64,000 bases of DNA from Glycomyces fuscus. Lineage in GTDB: Bacteria; Actinomycetota; Actinomycetes; Streptosporangiales; Streptosporangiaceae. Each line of letters begins with the position of its first letter. The stretch's first letter is position 1. The position numbers were made by a program, and so were the translations under genes. The notes under the pieces were generated by a model that saw only the letters and a list, made by a program, of their open reading frames with translations, made no database searches and was not told the origin of the DNA. Positions 44,642-54,119 of this stretch are shown one piece after another. Where the stretch lies: the NCBI GenBank assembly GCA_002529455.1, contig NYMS01000012.1, positions 62,001-126,000 on the forward strand, read 5' to 3'.

Positions 44642-47600
44642 TCAGTGGGCGGCGAGGATCTCCTCCACGAGGGTGCGCGGGTCGGCCAGGCAGCGCCAGG
44701 CGGGCACCACGACCACGGGGTCGCCCGTGGCACGGTTGAGCCTCTCCCCCCGGGCGAGCAGTCGGCGCAGGGACCGTCCGTCGGGCTCCCGGTCGAGCAG
44801 GAGGAGCAGACGGCGGGAGCCGAACCGGACCACCATGTCGGCGGTCCAGCCCTCGACCGTCTGCTGGAGGGTCACCTCCGTGCCCACCCCGCGCAGCTCT
44901 TCCACCAGCGCGGAGGCGGCCGCGTCGGTCCGCCTCACCCGGGCCCCCGACTCCGCCTCCAGGCCGCCCAGCGGGCCGTCGTCCCCCGACCAGTACGCGC
45001 GGTCGCCCACCACCACGAGCCGCTGGCGGGTGCGGGTGAGCACCGACGACCACAGGTGGCCCATCCGGCGGATCCGCCGCTCGGCGATGGCGGGCGCTCC
45101 GGAGGTGAGCATCGGCGTCAGGACGGTGACGTCCACCGGGTCGTGGTCGTCCGCCAGCAGGTCCGGCCCTCCCACCCGCACCTCGTGGCGCAGGACGCGC
45201 TTGCGCAGCAGGCGGCGCACCAGGGCCGCCTGGGGCCGGGTCGGCGCGACCACCGCGACCACCCGGTCCCGGGGCAGGTGCTCGTCGAGCTCGTCCACCA
45301 CCACCGCCACCCGGTAGGCCTCGTCCCGGTTGACGTAGGACACCGCGGGCGCGGCCTCGCAGGTTCCGGCGACGTCGCGCCACTCGAGGGCGGGGCCGCC
45401 GGAGGGGTCGGGGGCGGTGTGCACGGCGAGCCTGCCCCCGTAGCAGTACCGCGACGCGGCCCCGGCGAGCTGGGGCGGCGCCCCGTCGTGCTCGTCCAGC
45501 CACAGCATGGGAGGTGCCGCCCGGTACAGGGCGCGCATCGCCGAACCGGCGCCGTGGCGCAGTCCCCGCTCCTCCAGTGGGTCGGCGGCCAGTCCCGCGG
45601 CGGCCAGCGCACGGCGCTCCTCGTCCGGTTCCAGCACGCTCGCCGGTCCCGGGTGCGCGGGGTCCCCGAGCACCACGGCGCGGTTGGCGCGGTAGAGCAC
45701 CGGCAGCAGTTCGGCCAGCCGGGTGCGCTCGGCCCCGACCACGACGGCCAGGTCGAACAGGCCCGCCTGCGGTTGCAGCGCCCGTACCTGGTCGGTGCGG
45801 CACACCCACGCGGGCAGGGTGTCGAGCAGGGTGCCCAGGCCGGGCCAGCCGTGGCCGCTGTGCCAGTTGAGGGTCTCCAGCCGGTTCTCGATGGCGGCGC
45901 GGCCCCGCCGCAGCCGGGGTTCGCCGACCGCGCGCAGGCAGGCGGAGCTGGACCTGCGGTGCCGGGCGAGGGCGTCGGCCAGGTCGGCGGTGAGCACGTT
46001 CAGCGGCGCGCGGCGGGTCCGCCGGTCCACGGCCGAGCGCCACTCGGCCTCCAGGCGGGCGACCTCGCACAGGCGGGCGAGGCTGTCGGGGTCGGTGTCC
46101 ACGCCCAGTTCGCGGCGGACGGCGCCGCGGTGCGCCAGTGCGGCGAGGCCGCCGGCGCTCGCGCGCTCGGCCCGGTGCAGCCAGTACTCGGGGCCGCCCC
46201 GCTCCGGGGTGAAGAGGGAGTCGGGGTCCCACCCCTGGGCGACGGCCCGGGCGCGCTCCTGCGCCAGGCGGGCGAGGGCGTGGCCGCCGGAGGCCATGGT
46301 GTCCATGGCCCGCCACGCCTCGCGGACCGCCGTCCAGTCCGCGGCCAGCTCCGCCCAGTGGACGGTGGGGTCCTCCCCGCCGGGGCCGGAGGGGACGGCG
46401 GGCAGGCTCCGGGCGTGCTCGGTGAGGAGCCGGGTGAGCAGCACGGCCTCGGCCGCGCGCTGCCCGCTCCCCCCGGCCCGCACGACGGGGTGCCCCGGGG
46501 AGGCGTCGGCGCGCAGGCGCACCGCGGCGACGTCGGCCTCGGTGCGCCCGCACACCAGGACGCGCTGGCCGTTGCCGACGGCGGTGCGGACGAGGGCGTC
46601 GACCAGGTCGTACGCGCCGCTTCCGGGAGGGGCGGCGGCCACGGTGAGCTGCTCGCGCATGGCGGCGCACAGGACCGTGTACTGGGACTGGTTGAGGACG
46701 GTCGCGGAGATCGGGGCGGGGTGCTCGTCGGGGTTCCCCGCGGACTCGGGCGGACCGGCGCGGCCCCCGCGGCGGGTTCCGGCCCGGGGTCCGCGGAAGA
46801 GCCGTCCGGGCGCCGCGGGCCCGGACGGCCCGTCCGTGCGGGCGGCCTGCCCGAGCAGGGTCTCCAGCGCGGTCCCGCTGACGGCCTCGGGGTCGAGGCC
46901 GTCGCGGCCGGAGGGGTCGAGGTCGGCCAGGACGCCCTCGACGCCGACGGGCTCGTGCCCGTCGGCCCCGTGGCGCCCTCCGGGCCCGGCCCGGAAGAGC
47001 ACCGCGACGTTGTGGGCGCCGTCGGCCCCGGTGCGCGGAGCGCCCCGGGTGCCCAGGGGGGCGATGTCGTCCACCCGCTCGATCTCCAGGCCGACGAGCA
47101 GGGCGCGGACCCTGGCGGCGAGGCCGGCCACGGCTGCGGGGCGCCGCAGGGGGTCGGGTGCCCCGGAGCGCAGACGGGTCCGCAGTTCGAACAGGTCCTC
47201 GGGGTCGGTGAGGCCGAGGCGCTCCAGGAGCGCGGGGTTGACGTCGGGCGGGCCGACCGCGCGCACCAGCGCGGCCCCGGGTCCGGTGCGGGCGTCCGCG
47301 GTCTCGTCCACGGCCCGCACGTCGACGGTGAGCAGGGGCAGCGCGACGCGCTCGTCGCCCTCCCCCAGGAGCACGAGCGGGTAGCCGTAGCGCGGGGCCT
47401 GGCCCAGGCTCTGGGCCAGGCGCAGGACGCGGGCGGACTCCGGGTGCAGCGCGAGCGTCTCCCCTGCCCCGCTGAACAGCACCTCGGGCCCCGGGGGCAG
47501 GCAGGCGCAGCTGTCGGAGCCGAGCTCGCCGACCGGGACGGCGTGGGTGTGCACGGCCTCGCGGCGCAGGCAGGCGCGCAGGTAGGCCAGCAGGGAGCGC

Positions 47601-47758
47601 ACCTCCGAGCGGTCGATCGGCGGCTTCCAGCGCAGCGAGGCCCTGCCCACGCCCGACCGGCCGCCGAGCGCCGCCGGGAGGGGGCCGACGACCCCGGGCA
47701 CCGCTCCCGGCCCGCCCACGTGCCCGGTCTCGTGCTCGTCGTCCCGCAGTGACCTCAA
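44642..47758 (-). CDS. SF1 (UPF1/Dna2-like) helicase-fold protein with degenerate ATPase motifs and nuclease-like C-terminus
   Basis: This is a large protein of about 1,038 residues. The N-terminal ~350 residues are unassigned. Then comes an SF1 helicase fold. Around residue 374 the Walker A loop is 'APPGSGAYD' instead of GPPGTGKT. Near 669 motif II is 'FDLAVVVGAER' instead of a DExx box. Motif III is 'VLGDPAHP', the 'EHYR' region is 'WLDEHDGAPP' followed by 'ASRYCYGGRLAVH', and the last region is 'LWSSVLTRTRQRLVVVGD'. The fold is thus recognisable while the lysine and DE residues for ATP are gone. The last ~90 residues ('TADMVVRFGSRRLLLLLD' then 'AWRCLADPRTLVEEI') resemble VSR/DUF559-type nuclease domains. 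The start is uncertain: TTG 47758 has GGGAG, but GTG 47770 and ATG 47812 are in frame. Its role is unknown; similar architectures occur in defence genes. Confidence 0.75.
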   Translation of the reverse strand: MRSLRDDEHETGHVGGPGAVPGVVGPLPAALGGRSGVGRASLRWKPPIDRSEVRSLLAYLRACLRREAVHTHAVPVGELGSDSCACLPPGPEVLFSGAGETLALHPESARVLRLAQSLGQAPRYGYPLVLLGEGDERVALPLLTVDVRAVDETADARTGPGAALVRAVGPPDVNPALLERLGLTDPEDLFELRTRLRSGAPDPLRRPAAVAGLAARVRALLVGLEIERVDDIAPLGTRGAPRTGADGAHNVAVLFRAGPGGRHGADGHEPVGVEGVLADLDPSGRDGLDPEAVSGTALETLLGQAARTDGPSGPAAPGRLFRGPRAGTRRGGRAGPPESAGNPDEHPAPISATVLNQSQYTVLCAAMREQLTVAAAPPGSGAYDLVDALVRTAVGNGQRVLVCGRTEADVAAVRLRADASPGHPVVRAGGSGQRAAEAVLLTRLLTEHARSLPAVPSGPGGEDPTVHWAELAADWTAVREAWRAMDTMASGGHALARLAQERARAVAQGWDPDSLFTPERGGPEYWLHRAERASAGGLAALAHRGAVRRELGVDTDPDSLARLCEVARLEAEWRSAVDRRTRRAPLNVLTADLADALARHRRSSSACLRAVGEPRLRRGRAAIENRLETLNWHSGHGWPGLGTLLDTLPAWVCRTDQVRALQPQAGLFDLAVVVGAERTRLAELLPVLYRANRAVVLGDPAHPGPASVLEPDEERRALAAAGLAADPLEERGLRHGAGSAMRALYRAAPPMLWLDEHDGAPPQLAGAASRYCYGGRLAVHTAPDPSGGPALEWRDVAGTCEAAPAVSYVNRDEAYRVAVVVDELDEHLPRDRVVAVVAPTRPQAALVRRLLRKRVLRHEVRVGGPDLLADDHDPVDVTVLTPMLTSGAPAIAERRIRRMGHLWSSVLTRTRQRLVVVGDRAYWSGDDGPLGGLEAESGARVRRTDAAASALVEELRGVGTEVTLQQTVEGWTADMVVRFGSRRLLLLLDREPDGRSLRRLLARGERLNRATGDPVVVVPAWRCLADPRTLVEEILAAH

Positions 47759-47904
47759 CGTCGCTCCCACCCGGCCGTGTCGTCGGCCGACCACCCACCG
47801 ACAGCAAGCCATTGTGGTGGATGGACCGGCCCCGGACCCGCCGAACGCCGGAACCCGTCACCACTTTCACTCCCGGTGGCGGCGCCCGGGAGCGTGGAGG
47901 ACGC

Positions 47905-49350
47905 TCAGCCCGCGGTCCCGTGGACGCGCAGGGCGATCCACAGTTCGGCCCGGTAGTCGGGGTCGTCCAGGTCTCCGGGAAGCAGGTCGCGGATACGCCG
48001 CATGCGGTAGCGGAGCGTGTGCCGGTGCACCCCCAGGGCCTCCGACGCCGCGTCCCAGCGCCCCGAGGCCGCGAGGTAGGCGCGCAGCGAGGCGAGCAGC
48101 TCGGCCGAGGTGCGCTGGCGCAGCAGCGGGGCGAGCAGGTCCCCGGCCATGCGGGCCCCGGCGGGGGTGTCGGCCAGTCCGAGCAGTCCGCCGGGCAGGT
48201 CGCCGACCCGGAGCAGCTCCTCGCCCGCGCCGCGCGCGGCGGCCAGCGCGCGCTCGGCCTGGGACAGCGCCGCGGACAGCTCCGCGTAGGGGGAGGGGTC
48301 GCTCACCCCGACCGGCCCCTCCAGCACCTCGCCGATCACCCCGGCCCCCGTGTCCGCCGGGGCCAGCAGCAGGGCGCGGCCGCCGTCCTCGGTGACCAGG
48401 ACGCCCTCGGGCGGCTGGGCGGGCCCGACCCCGTCGGCGGCCGCCACCACGACGGGTTCGGCGGGCAGGACCCCGCGCAGCCGCTCCGCTCCCGGGTGCA
48501 GCGGATCCAGCGCCCCGGCGAGCAGCGCCGCGAGCACCCCCTCGCGCACCCGCGCCGTGGCGTTGTGCGCGGTGCGCTCCAGTTCGAGGGAGAGCAGCGA
48601 CACCGCCGCGTTGACCAGCGTGCGCTCGTCCGAGCCCAGGCGCCCGCCGGTGCCCACGGCGAGGAACCCGCGGACCCGGCGGCCGGTGGCCAGGGGCTGC
48701 ACGGAGACGTGTTCGCCGCCCGAGGTCAGGGAGACGCTGGCGCGCACGCCCGCCTCGCGCAGCCGGTCCAGTTCCTCGGCGAGCCCGGGGGCGCGGGCGG
48801 CGGAGGCCGCGGGGGCGGCGTGCCGGGCGGTGCCGTCGGCGGACAGCAGCAGCACCCAGGCGCCGAGTTCGCGGGCCAGGCGGTCCACGACCGCCGACGC
48901 CCCGGTGAGCGCGGCGCGGGTGAGGTCGCGCTGGGCGGCGAAGGCCCGGCTCAGTCCCTCGTACTCCTCCTTGGCCAGGAGCCGGGACACCTCCTTGCCG
49001 ATCGCGATGAAGGGGGTCTCCCGGCCCACCTCCAGCAGGGTGAGTCCGAACTCGGCCGCGGCCTCGCGCAGAGGCTCGGGGGTCTGCTCCAGGACCACGC
49101 CGACGGCGAAGCCCAGCGCGGCGACGCGGCGCTCGGCCAGGCGGCGCGTGTAGTCGCGCAGGTCGGGGACGCCGGTGGCCCAGCGCACGCCGGTGGTGAG
49201 CAGGAGCTCGCCGCCCGCCAGGTAGGGCGTGGGGTCCTCCAGCTCGCTGACCGCGACCCACTCCACCTGCCGGTCCAGGTTCTCCTGGCCGGTCAGCAGG
49301 TTCAGGCGCAGGCGGGGCGTGCGCATCAGGGCCCCCAGGGTCGGTGGCAT
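47905..49350 (-). CDS. PucR-family transcriptional regulator, upstream of gabT
   Basis: This 481-residue regulator has an N-terminal PucR domain ('TLGALMRTPRLRLNLLTGQENLDRQVEWVAVSE' begins it; core 'VEWVAVSELEDPTPYL') and a central GGDEF-like/GAF-like region. The C-terminal HTH is 'LRAYLAASGRWDAASEALGVHRHTLRYRMRRI', quoted as 'LGVHRHTLRYRMRRI'. Family members activate purine, GABA, proline or amino-acid catabolic genes. Start ATG 49350 after GGAGGGGGAG. It is divergent from gabT, which it most likely controls. Confidence 0.9.
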   Translation of the reverse strand: MPPTLGALMRTPRLRLNLLTGQENLDRQVEWVAVSELEDPTPYLAGGELLLTTGVRWATGVPDLRDYTRRLAERRVAALGFAVGVVLEQTPEPLREAAAEFGLTLLEVGRETPFIAIGKEVSRLLAKEEYEGLSRAFAAQRDLTRAALTGASAVVDRLARELGAWVLLLSADGTARHAAPAASAARAPGLAEELDRLREAGVRASVSLTSGGEHVSVQPLATGRRVRGFLAVGTGGRLGSDERTLVNAAVSLLSLELERTAHNATARVREGVLAALLAGALDPLHPGAERLRGVLPAEPVVVAAADGVGPAQPPEGVLVTEDGGRALLLAPADTGAGVIGEVLEGPVGVSDPSPYAELSAALSQAERALAAARGAGEELLRVGDLPGGLLGLADTPAGARMAGDLLAPLLRQRTSAELLASLRAYLAASGRWDAASEALGVHRHTLRYRMRRIRDLLPGDLDDPDYRAELWIALRVHGTAG

Positions 49351-49463
49351 CGGCTCCCCCTCCACTCCGTCCGCCGGTCGGGGCGGTCCCGTCCGCTCCT
49401 CCGCTCCGGCGGACATGCGTCGTGCGAACCCTGACGCGTTGGCACAAGGCTCAGTTTCGATTA

Positions 49464-49482
49464 TCCACCGTGTCCATGTGGA
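49464..49482. promoter_or_regulatory. Inverted repeat between pucR and gabT
   Basis: TCCAC (49464-49468) and GTGGA (49478-49482) with a 9-bp spacer, in the 223-bp divergent promoter region. Candidate binding site of the PucR regulator. Confidence 0.4.
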
Positions 49483-49573
49483 GGACGTTCCGCGCACCCT
49501 AGTGTCATCCCAGGTCGGGGAGCCCACCCCCGGCCCCTCACCGCTCCCGCCCACCGCAGAAGGAGGCAGCCGC

Positions 49574-50911
49574 ATGGCAGCGACCGAGGTCGTCCAGTCC
49601 CGCCGGATCGTCACCGAGATCCCCGGCCCCAAGTCCCGCGCGATCCAGGAGCGCCGCCGTTCGGCCGTCGCCCAGGGCGTGGGCAGCGTCCTGCCCGTCT
49701 ACGTCGAGCGCGCGGGCGGCGGCATCGTGGAGGACGTCGACGGCAACGCGCTGATCGACTTCGGCTCCGGCATCGCCGTGACCAACGTCGGCAACGCCGA
49801 CCCGCGCGTGGTGGAGCGCGCCGCCGAGCAGCTCGGCCGGTTCACGCACACCTGCTTCATGGTCAACCCGTACGAGGCGTACGTGGACGTGTGCGAGGCG
49901 CTGAACCGGATCACGCCGGGCGACCACGAGAAGCGCTCGATCCTGCTCAACTCGGGCGCCGAGGCGGTCGAGAACGCGGTGAAGATCGCCCGCAGCGCGA
50001 CCGGCCGCCAGGCGGTGGTGGTGTTCGACCACGCCTACCACGGCCGCACCAACCTCACCATGGGGCTGACCGCGAAGAACATGCCCTACAAGCAGGGCTT
50101 CGGACCGTTCGCCGGTGAGATCTACCGGATGCCGATGGCCTACCCGTACCGCTGGCCCACGGGTCCGGACAACTGCGGCCCCGAGGCGGCGGCCATGACC
50201 ATCGAGCAGATCACCAAGCAGATCGGCGCCGAGAACGTGGCGGCCCTGGTGATCGAGCCGATCCAGGGCGAGGGCGGGTTCATCGAGCCCGCTCCGGGCT
50301 TCCTGCCCGCGCTGGCCGGGTTCTGCCGCGCGAACGGCATCGTGTTCGTGGCCGACGAGGTCCAGACCGGCTTCGCGCGCACCGGCCACATGTTCGCCAG
50401 CGAGCACGAGGGCGTGGTCCCGGACCTGATCACGACCGCCAAGGGCATCGCGGGCGGCCTGCCGCTGGCCGCGGTGACCGGCCGCGCCGAGCTGATGGAC
50501 GCCGTGCACGGCGGCGGCCTGGGCGGCACCTACGGCGGCAACCCGGCGGCGTGCGCCGCGGCGCTGGCCGCCCTGTCCGCGATCGAGTCCGACGGCCTGG
50601 TGGAGCGGGCCCGCGCGATAGGTGAGCTGATGCTGGGCCGCCTGCGCGAGCTGGCCGCCAAGCACGAGGTCATCGGCGACGTGCGCGGACGCGGCGCGAT
50701 GATCGCGGTCGAGCTGGTCGGGGACGCCGACCGCACGCCCGCCCCGGAGGTGCTGGCCGAGGTGCTGTCCTACTGCCACTCCCGCGGCCTGATCCTGCTG
50801 AGCGCGGGCACCTACGGCAACGTGATCCGCATGCTGCCGCCGCTGGTGATCGGCGACGAGCTGCTGCACGAGGGCCTGGACATCCTGGAGGAGGCCTTCG
50901 CCCGGCTGTAG
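49574..50911 (+). CDS. gabT: 4-aminobutyrate aminotransferase
   Basis: PLP-dependent class III aminotransferase converting GABA and 2-oxoglutarate to succinate semialdehyde and glutamate. The 445 residues match GabT throughout: 'IPGPKSRAIQERR' at the start is typical. 'NSGAEAVENAVKIAR', 'HAYHGRTNLTMGLT', 'FVADEVQTGFARTG' and the PLP lysine Lys290 in 'TTAKGIAGGLPL' are present. ATG 49574 follows AGAAGGAGG. No succinate-semialdehyde dehydrogenase is adjacent; the window's mmsA handles a different semialdehyde. Confidence 0.95.
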   Translation: MAATEVVQSRRIVTEIPGPKSRAIQERRRSAVAQGVGSVLPVYVERAGGGIVEDVDGNALIDFGSGIAVTNVGNADPRVVERAAEQLGRFTHTCFMVNPYEAYVDVCEALNRITPGDHEKRSILLNSGAEAVENAVKIARSATGRQAVVVFDHAYHGRTNLTMGLTAKNMPYKQGFGPFAGEIYRMPMAYPYRWPTGPDNCGPEAAAMTIEQITKQIGAENVAALVIEPIQGEGGFIEPAPGFLPALAGFCRANGIVFVADEVQTGFARTGHMFASEHEGVVPDLITTAKGIAGGLPLAAVTGRAELMDAVHGGGLGGTYGGNPAACAAALAALSAIESDGLVERARAIGELMLGRLRELAAKHEVIGDVRGRGAMIAVELVGDADRTPAPEVLAEVLSYCHSRGLILLSAGTYGNVIRMLPPLVIGDELLHEGLDILEEAFARL

Positions 50912-50943
50912 TCCCCGCGCGGCGGGCGGCGGAGACTGCGACA

Positions 50944-51000
50944 CCGCGGCCCCGTGCCCTCGCCGCGGCTCCGAGGCCCGCCGCGGGCACGGGGCCGCGG
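50944..51000. terminator. Bidirectional terminator between gabT and the second pucR
   Basis: 16-bp perfect stem (50944-50959 with 50985-51000) with a 25-nt loop, between convergent genes. Confidence 0.8.
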
Positions 51001-51031
51001 CGGGGGGGACGGACGCCGGAGGGGCGCCGGT

Positions 51032-52645
51032 TCAGCGCTCGTCGCGGACCGAGTCCAGCGACAGCAGCGCCACGTGCAGGGACAGGCAGGTCTCCACCGA
51101 GTCCAGGTCCGCGTCCAGGACGTGGGCGATGCGCCGCAGCCGGTCGTAGAACGCCGGGCGGGACAGGTGCGCCCGCCCGGCCGCGAGCGCCTTGTTGCGG
51201 CCCGCGCCCAGGTAGTGGCGGAGCATGTCGGTCAGGTCGCTCCCGTGCCGCGCGTCGTGGTCCAGCAGCGGCCCCAGCTCGCGCTCGACGTAGGTCTGGA
51301 GCCGCTCGTCGTCGCGGAACAGGTGGAGCAGGCCGCGCAGGTGCAGGTCCGGCAGCCGGTAGAAGGGGCGCTGGTCGCTCTGGCGGATGGCCACGTCGCC
51401 GACCTGGCGCGCCTCCAGGAAGGAGCGCCGCACCTCCCGCACGCCGTCCGCGGAGGAGCCCACGGCCAGCACCGCGGCGCCGCCCACGGCGGTGCGGATC
51501 CGGTCGGCGAGCAGGTGCAGGGTCGGGTCCAGGCGCTGGCGGCCGGGCAGCGCGAGCAGGATGCCCACGCGCAGGTCGTCGAGCGAGCCCACCAGGGCGG
51601 GCAGGCGCAGCTCCCGGCAGGCGCGCGCGGCGCCCTCGGCGGTGTCGGACAGGCGCGCCTGGGCGGCGAGTCCGGTCCCGCCCTCGCGCAGGCGCAGCAC
51701 GAGCCCCACCAGTTCGCGGCCGTTGAGCGGCACGCCCACGGCGCGGGCCCGCACCAGGGCCTCCTCCGGGTCGGAGTAGGCCCTGTCGATGATGCCCGCG
51801 ATGATCGTGCGGTGCGTCTGCCGCTCCAGGCTCTCCTGGTGGCGCTCCAACAGCCTGCCCAGCGCCAGGGTGGTGGCGGCGCGTTCGATGAGCATGCTCT
51901 GGCGCGGGGTGGGGTTGGCCCCGACGACGAGGATCAGCCGCCCCCAGTCCTGGCCGCGCGCTCCGACCGTGGTCACCAGCCAGCCGTTGGCGGGTGTGTG
52001 GACGGTGCGCGAGCCCGAGCGCGCCGCGCGCGAACGGCTCTCCCAGGAGGTGAGCAGGGTTCCCGGCTCCTCGCCGTTGAGGTCGCAGGCCAGTACCTGG
52101 TGGGTGAGGTTCTCCAGGACCACGGGGCAGCCGGAGAGCTGGGCGACCTCGTGCAGGATGCGCCCGGTGTCGGCGCCCTCCACCGAGAGCTGGGTGAAGA
52201 CCGAGTGCAGCTTCTCCGACTCGCGCAGCTCCTCCAGCTGCTCGTTGACCACCCGGATGTGCACGGCCTCGGTGATCTCCACGAAGCGGGCCTCGCGGTC
52301 GAGCAGGACCACCGGCACGCCCGCGTCGCGCGCGGCGTCGAGGAAGGCGGGCGGGAGCTCCGCGTGGTACTTGCGGCCCAGCTCGACCGCGATGCCGCTG
52401 ACCCCGGCCGCGGCGAGGTCGTCGATGTAGCGGCGCAGCGCGTCGGGGTCGTCGGGCATGGCGATGCCGGTGCTGAGCACCAGCTCGCCGCCGCGGAGCA
52501 GGTGGGCGAGGTCGGTGACCTCGGCGATGTGCACCCAGCGCACGGCCACGTCCAACCGGTCCGCGCCCGCCACGACCCGGGGGCGGGCGCGCTGGAGGGC
52601 GGGCAGCTGGAGGACCTCGGCGAGGGTGGGAAGCACGACCTCCAT
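51032..52645 (-). CDS. PucR-family transcriptional regulator, upstream of the aminotransferase/mmsA genes
   Basis: 537 residues, same architecture as the first PucR but only distantly similar. The N-terminal PucR domain has 'VRWVHIAEVTDLAHLLRGGELVLSTG'-type sequence (core 'HIAEVTDLAHLLRGGELVL'). A middle domain has 'LLTSWESRSR'. The C-terminal HTH region '...YLGAGRNKALAAGRAHLSRPAFYDRLRRI' (core 'HLSRPAFYDRLRRIA') uses 'FYDRL' where most PucR have 'LRYRL'. ATG 52645 begins 'MEVVLPTLAEVLQLP'. It is divergent from the AGXT2-like aminotransferase, which it probably controls. Confidence 0.9.
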   Translation of the reverse strand: MEVVLPTLAEVLQLPALQRARPRVVAGADRLDVAVRWVHIAEVTDLAHLLRGGELVLSTGIAMPDDPDALRRYIDDLAAAGVSGIAVELGRKYHAELPPAFLDAARDAGVPVVLLDREARFVEITEAVHIRVVNEQLEELRESEKLHSVFTQLSVEGADTGRILHEVAQLSGCPVVLENLTHQVLACDLNGEEPGTLLTSWESRSRAARSGSRTVHTPANGWLVTTVGARGQDWGRLILVVGANPTPRQSMLIERAATTLALGRLLERHQESLERQTHRTIIAGIIDRAYSDPEEALVRARAVGVPLNGRELVGLVLRLREGGTGLAAQARLSDTAEGAARACRELRLPALVGSLDDLRVGILLALPGRQRLDPTLHLLADRIRTAVGGAAVLAVGSSADGVREVRRSFLEARQVGDVAIRQSDQRPFYRLPDLHLRGLLHLFRDDERLQTYVERELGPLLDHDARHGSDLTDMLRHYLGAGRNKALAAGRAHLSRPAFYDRLRRIAHVLDADLDSVETCLSLHVALLSLDSVRDER

Positions 52646-52690
52646 CCTAGGAGGCGCGCACGGGACGCAGTGTCAGGTGCCCGGCTCCTC

Positions 52691-52788
52691 GGTTTACACC
52701 GTGTACCGCGCCACCCGCTCCTGACCTCAGGAGAGGACACGCACGGAGGGGCTTACACGTCGTAAACCCGGCCGCCATGTTGTCAACA
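52691..52788. promoter_or_regulatory. Operator-like repeats between pucR and the aminotransferase gene
   Basis: GGTTTACACCGTGTACC (52691-52707) and the inverted half-site GTAAACC (52762-52768), itself part of TTACACGTCGTAA, share GGTTTAC. TGTTGTCAACA (52778-52788) is a further near-palindrome. They fill the 187-bp divergent promoter. Confidence 0.55.
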
Positions 52789-52832
52789 CGCTGATCCTGG
52801 CCAAGCGCGGGAGGCCGGGCGAGACTGGGGGC

Positions 52833-54119
52833 ATGTCGGAACTTCTCTCGCGCCACCGCGCGGTCATGCCCTCCTGGCTCCCCCTGTACTACGAGTCCCC
52901 GCTGGAGATCACCGGCGGCAAGGGCGCCCGTGTCACGGACGCCGACGGCAACACCTACCTGGACTTCTTCACCGGCATCGTGACCAACATGCTCGGCTAC
53001 GACGTGGCCGAGGTGCGCGAGGCCGTGGAGCGGCAGATCGCCAGGGGGGTCGTGCACACCTCCACCCTCTACCTCATCCGCAGCCAGGTCGAACTGGCGG
53101 AGAGGATCGCCGGCCTGTCGGGGATCCCGGACGCGAAGGTGTTCTTCACCAACTCCGGCACCGAGGCCAACGAGACCGCCCTGCTGCTGGCCACGTACGC
53201 GCGCGGCAGCGACGAGGTGCTGGCGATGCGCGGCAGCTACCACGGGCGCTCCTTCGGCACGGTGGCCGTGACCGGCAACCGGGCGTGGAAGAACTCCTCC
53301 CTGTCTCCGCTGAACGTGCACTACCTGCACGGCACCGACCACGCGGCCCCGGCCTTCCGGGGGATGACCGACCGGGAGTACGTCCGGGCGTGCGTGGCCG
53401 ACCTGCGCGACGTGCTGGACACCGCGGCGCCGAACGTGGCGTGCCTGATCGCCGAGCCCGTGCAGGGCGTGGGCGGGTTCGCGATGCCGCCGGACGGCCT
53501 GTACGCCGCCTACAAGGAGGTGCTGGACGAGCACGGCATCCTGTTCGTGTCCGACGAGGTGCAGACCGGGTGGGGGCGCACCGGCACGAGCTTCTTCGGC
53601 ATCGGCAACCACGGGGTGGTACCGGACGCCATGACCTTCGCCAAGGGCCTGGGCAACGGGTTCGCCGTGGGCGGCGTGGTGGCGCGCGGCGACCTGATGG
53701 ACCGGCTGGGCGCTCTGGGCGTGGCCACGTTCGGCGGCAACCCGGTGTCGATGGCGGCGGCGGGGGCGACCCTGGACTACGTGCTGGAACACGACCTCCA
53801 GGGCAACGCGCGGCGGCAGGGCGCCCTGATCCTGGAGGGGCTCCGTGCGCTGACCTCACTGCCGAGCGTGCGGGACGTGCGCGGCAAGGGCCTGATGTTC
53901 GCCGTGGAGATGGTGGACCCCGCCACCGGCGCGCCGTCCTCCCCCCTGGCCGGGAGGGTGCTGGAGGCCACGCGCGAGCGCGGGCTGCTGGTGGGCAAGG
54001 GCGGCGTGCACGGCAACGTGCTGCGGATGGCGCCGCCGATGACGCTGTCGCAGGAGGAGGCCGTGGAGGGCCGCGACGTGCTGCTGGACGCGGTGCGCAC
54101 CGTGGACGCCGAGGCCTGA
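52833..54119 (+). CDS. Class III aminotransferase, AGXT2-like (probable omega-amino-acid:pyruvate/glyoxylate aminotransferase)
   Basis: This 428-residue PLP enzyme begins 'MSELLSRHRAVMPSWLPLYYESPLEI', as in alanine-glyoxylate aminotransferase 2 and beta-alanine aminotransferases. Motifs are 'FFTNSGTEANETALLLA', 'GSYHGRSFGTVAVTG', 'FVSDEVQTGWGRTG' and the PLP lysine Lys271 in 'MTFAKGLGNGF'. Followed by mmsA, it plausibly turns beta-alanine (or 3-aminoisobutyrate) into malonate (or methylmalonate) semialdehyde. Databases often call such proteins 'aspartate aminotransferase family'. The start ATG 52833 has only a weak ribosome site. Confidence 0.9.
   Translation: MSELLSRHRAVMPSWLPLYYESPLEITGGKGARVTDADGNTYLDFFTGIVTNMLGYDVAEVREAVERQIARGVVHTSTLYLIRSQVELAERIAGLSGIPDAKVFFTNSGTEANETALLLATYARGSDEVLAMRGSYHGRSFGTVAVTGNRAWKNSSLSPLNVHYLHGTDHAAPAFRGMTDREYVRACVADLRDVLDTAAPNVACLIAEPVQGVGGFAMPPDGLYAAYKEVLDEHGILFVSDEVQTGWGRTGTSFFGIGNHGVVPDAMTFAKGLGNGFAVGGVVARGDLMDRLGALGVATFGGNPVSMAAAGATLDYVLEHDLQGNARRQGALILEGLRALTSLPSVRDVRGKGLMFAVEMVDPATGAPSSPLAGRVLEATRERGLLVGKGGVHGNVLRMAPPMTLSQEEAVEGRDVLLDAVRTVDAEA

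Noticed and set aside
43889..47752. Open frame of 1,287 codons on the plus strand opposite the helicase-like gene
   Set aside because: It is an antisense shadow: its composition is Gly/Arg/Val/Ala-rich without domains, and the minus-strand frame has clear helicase homology and third-position GC bias.
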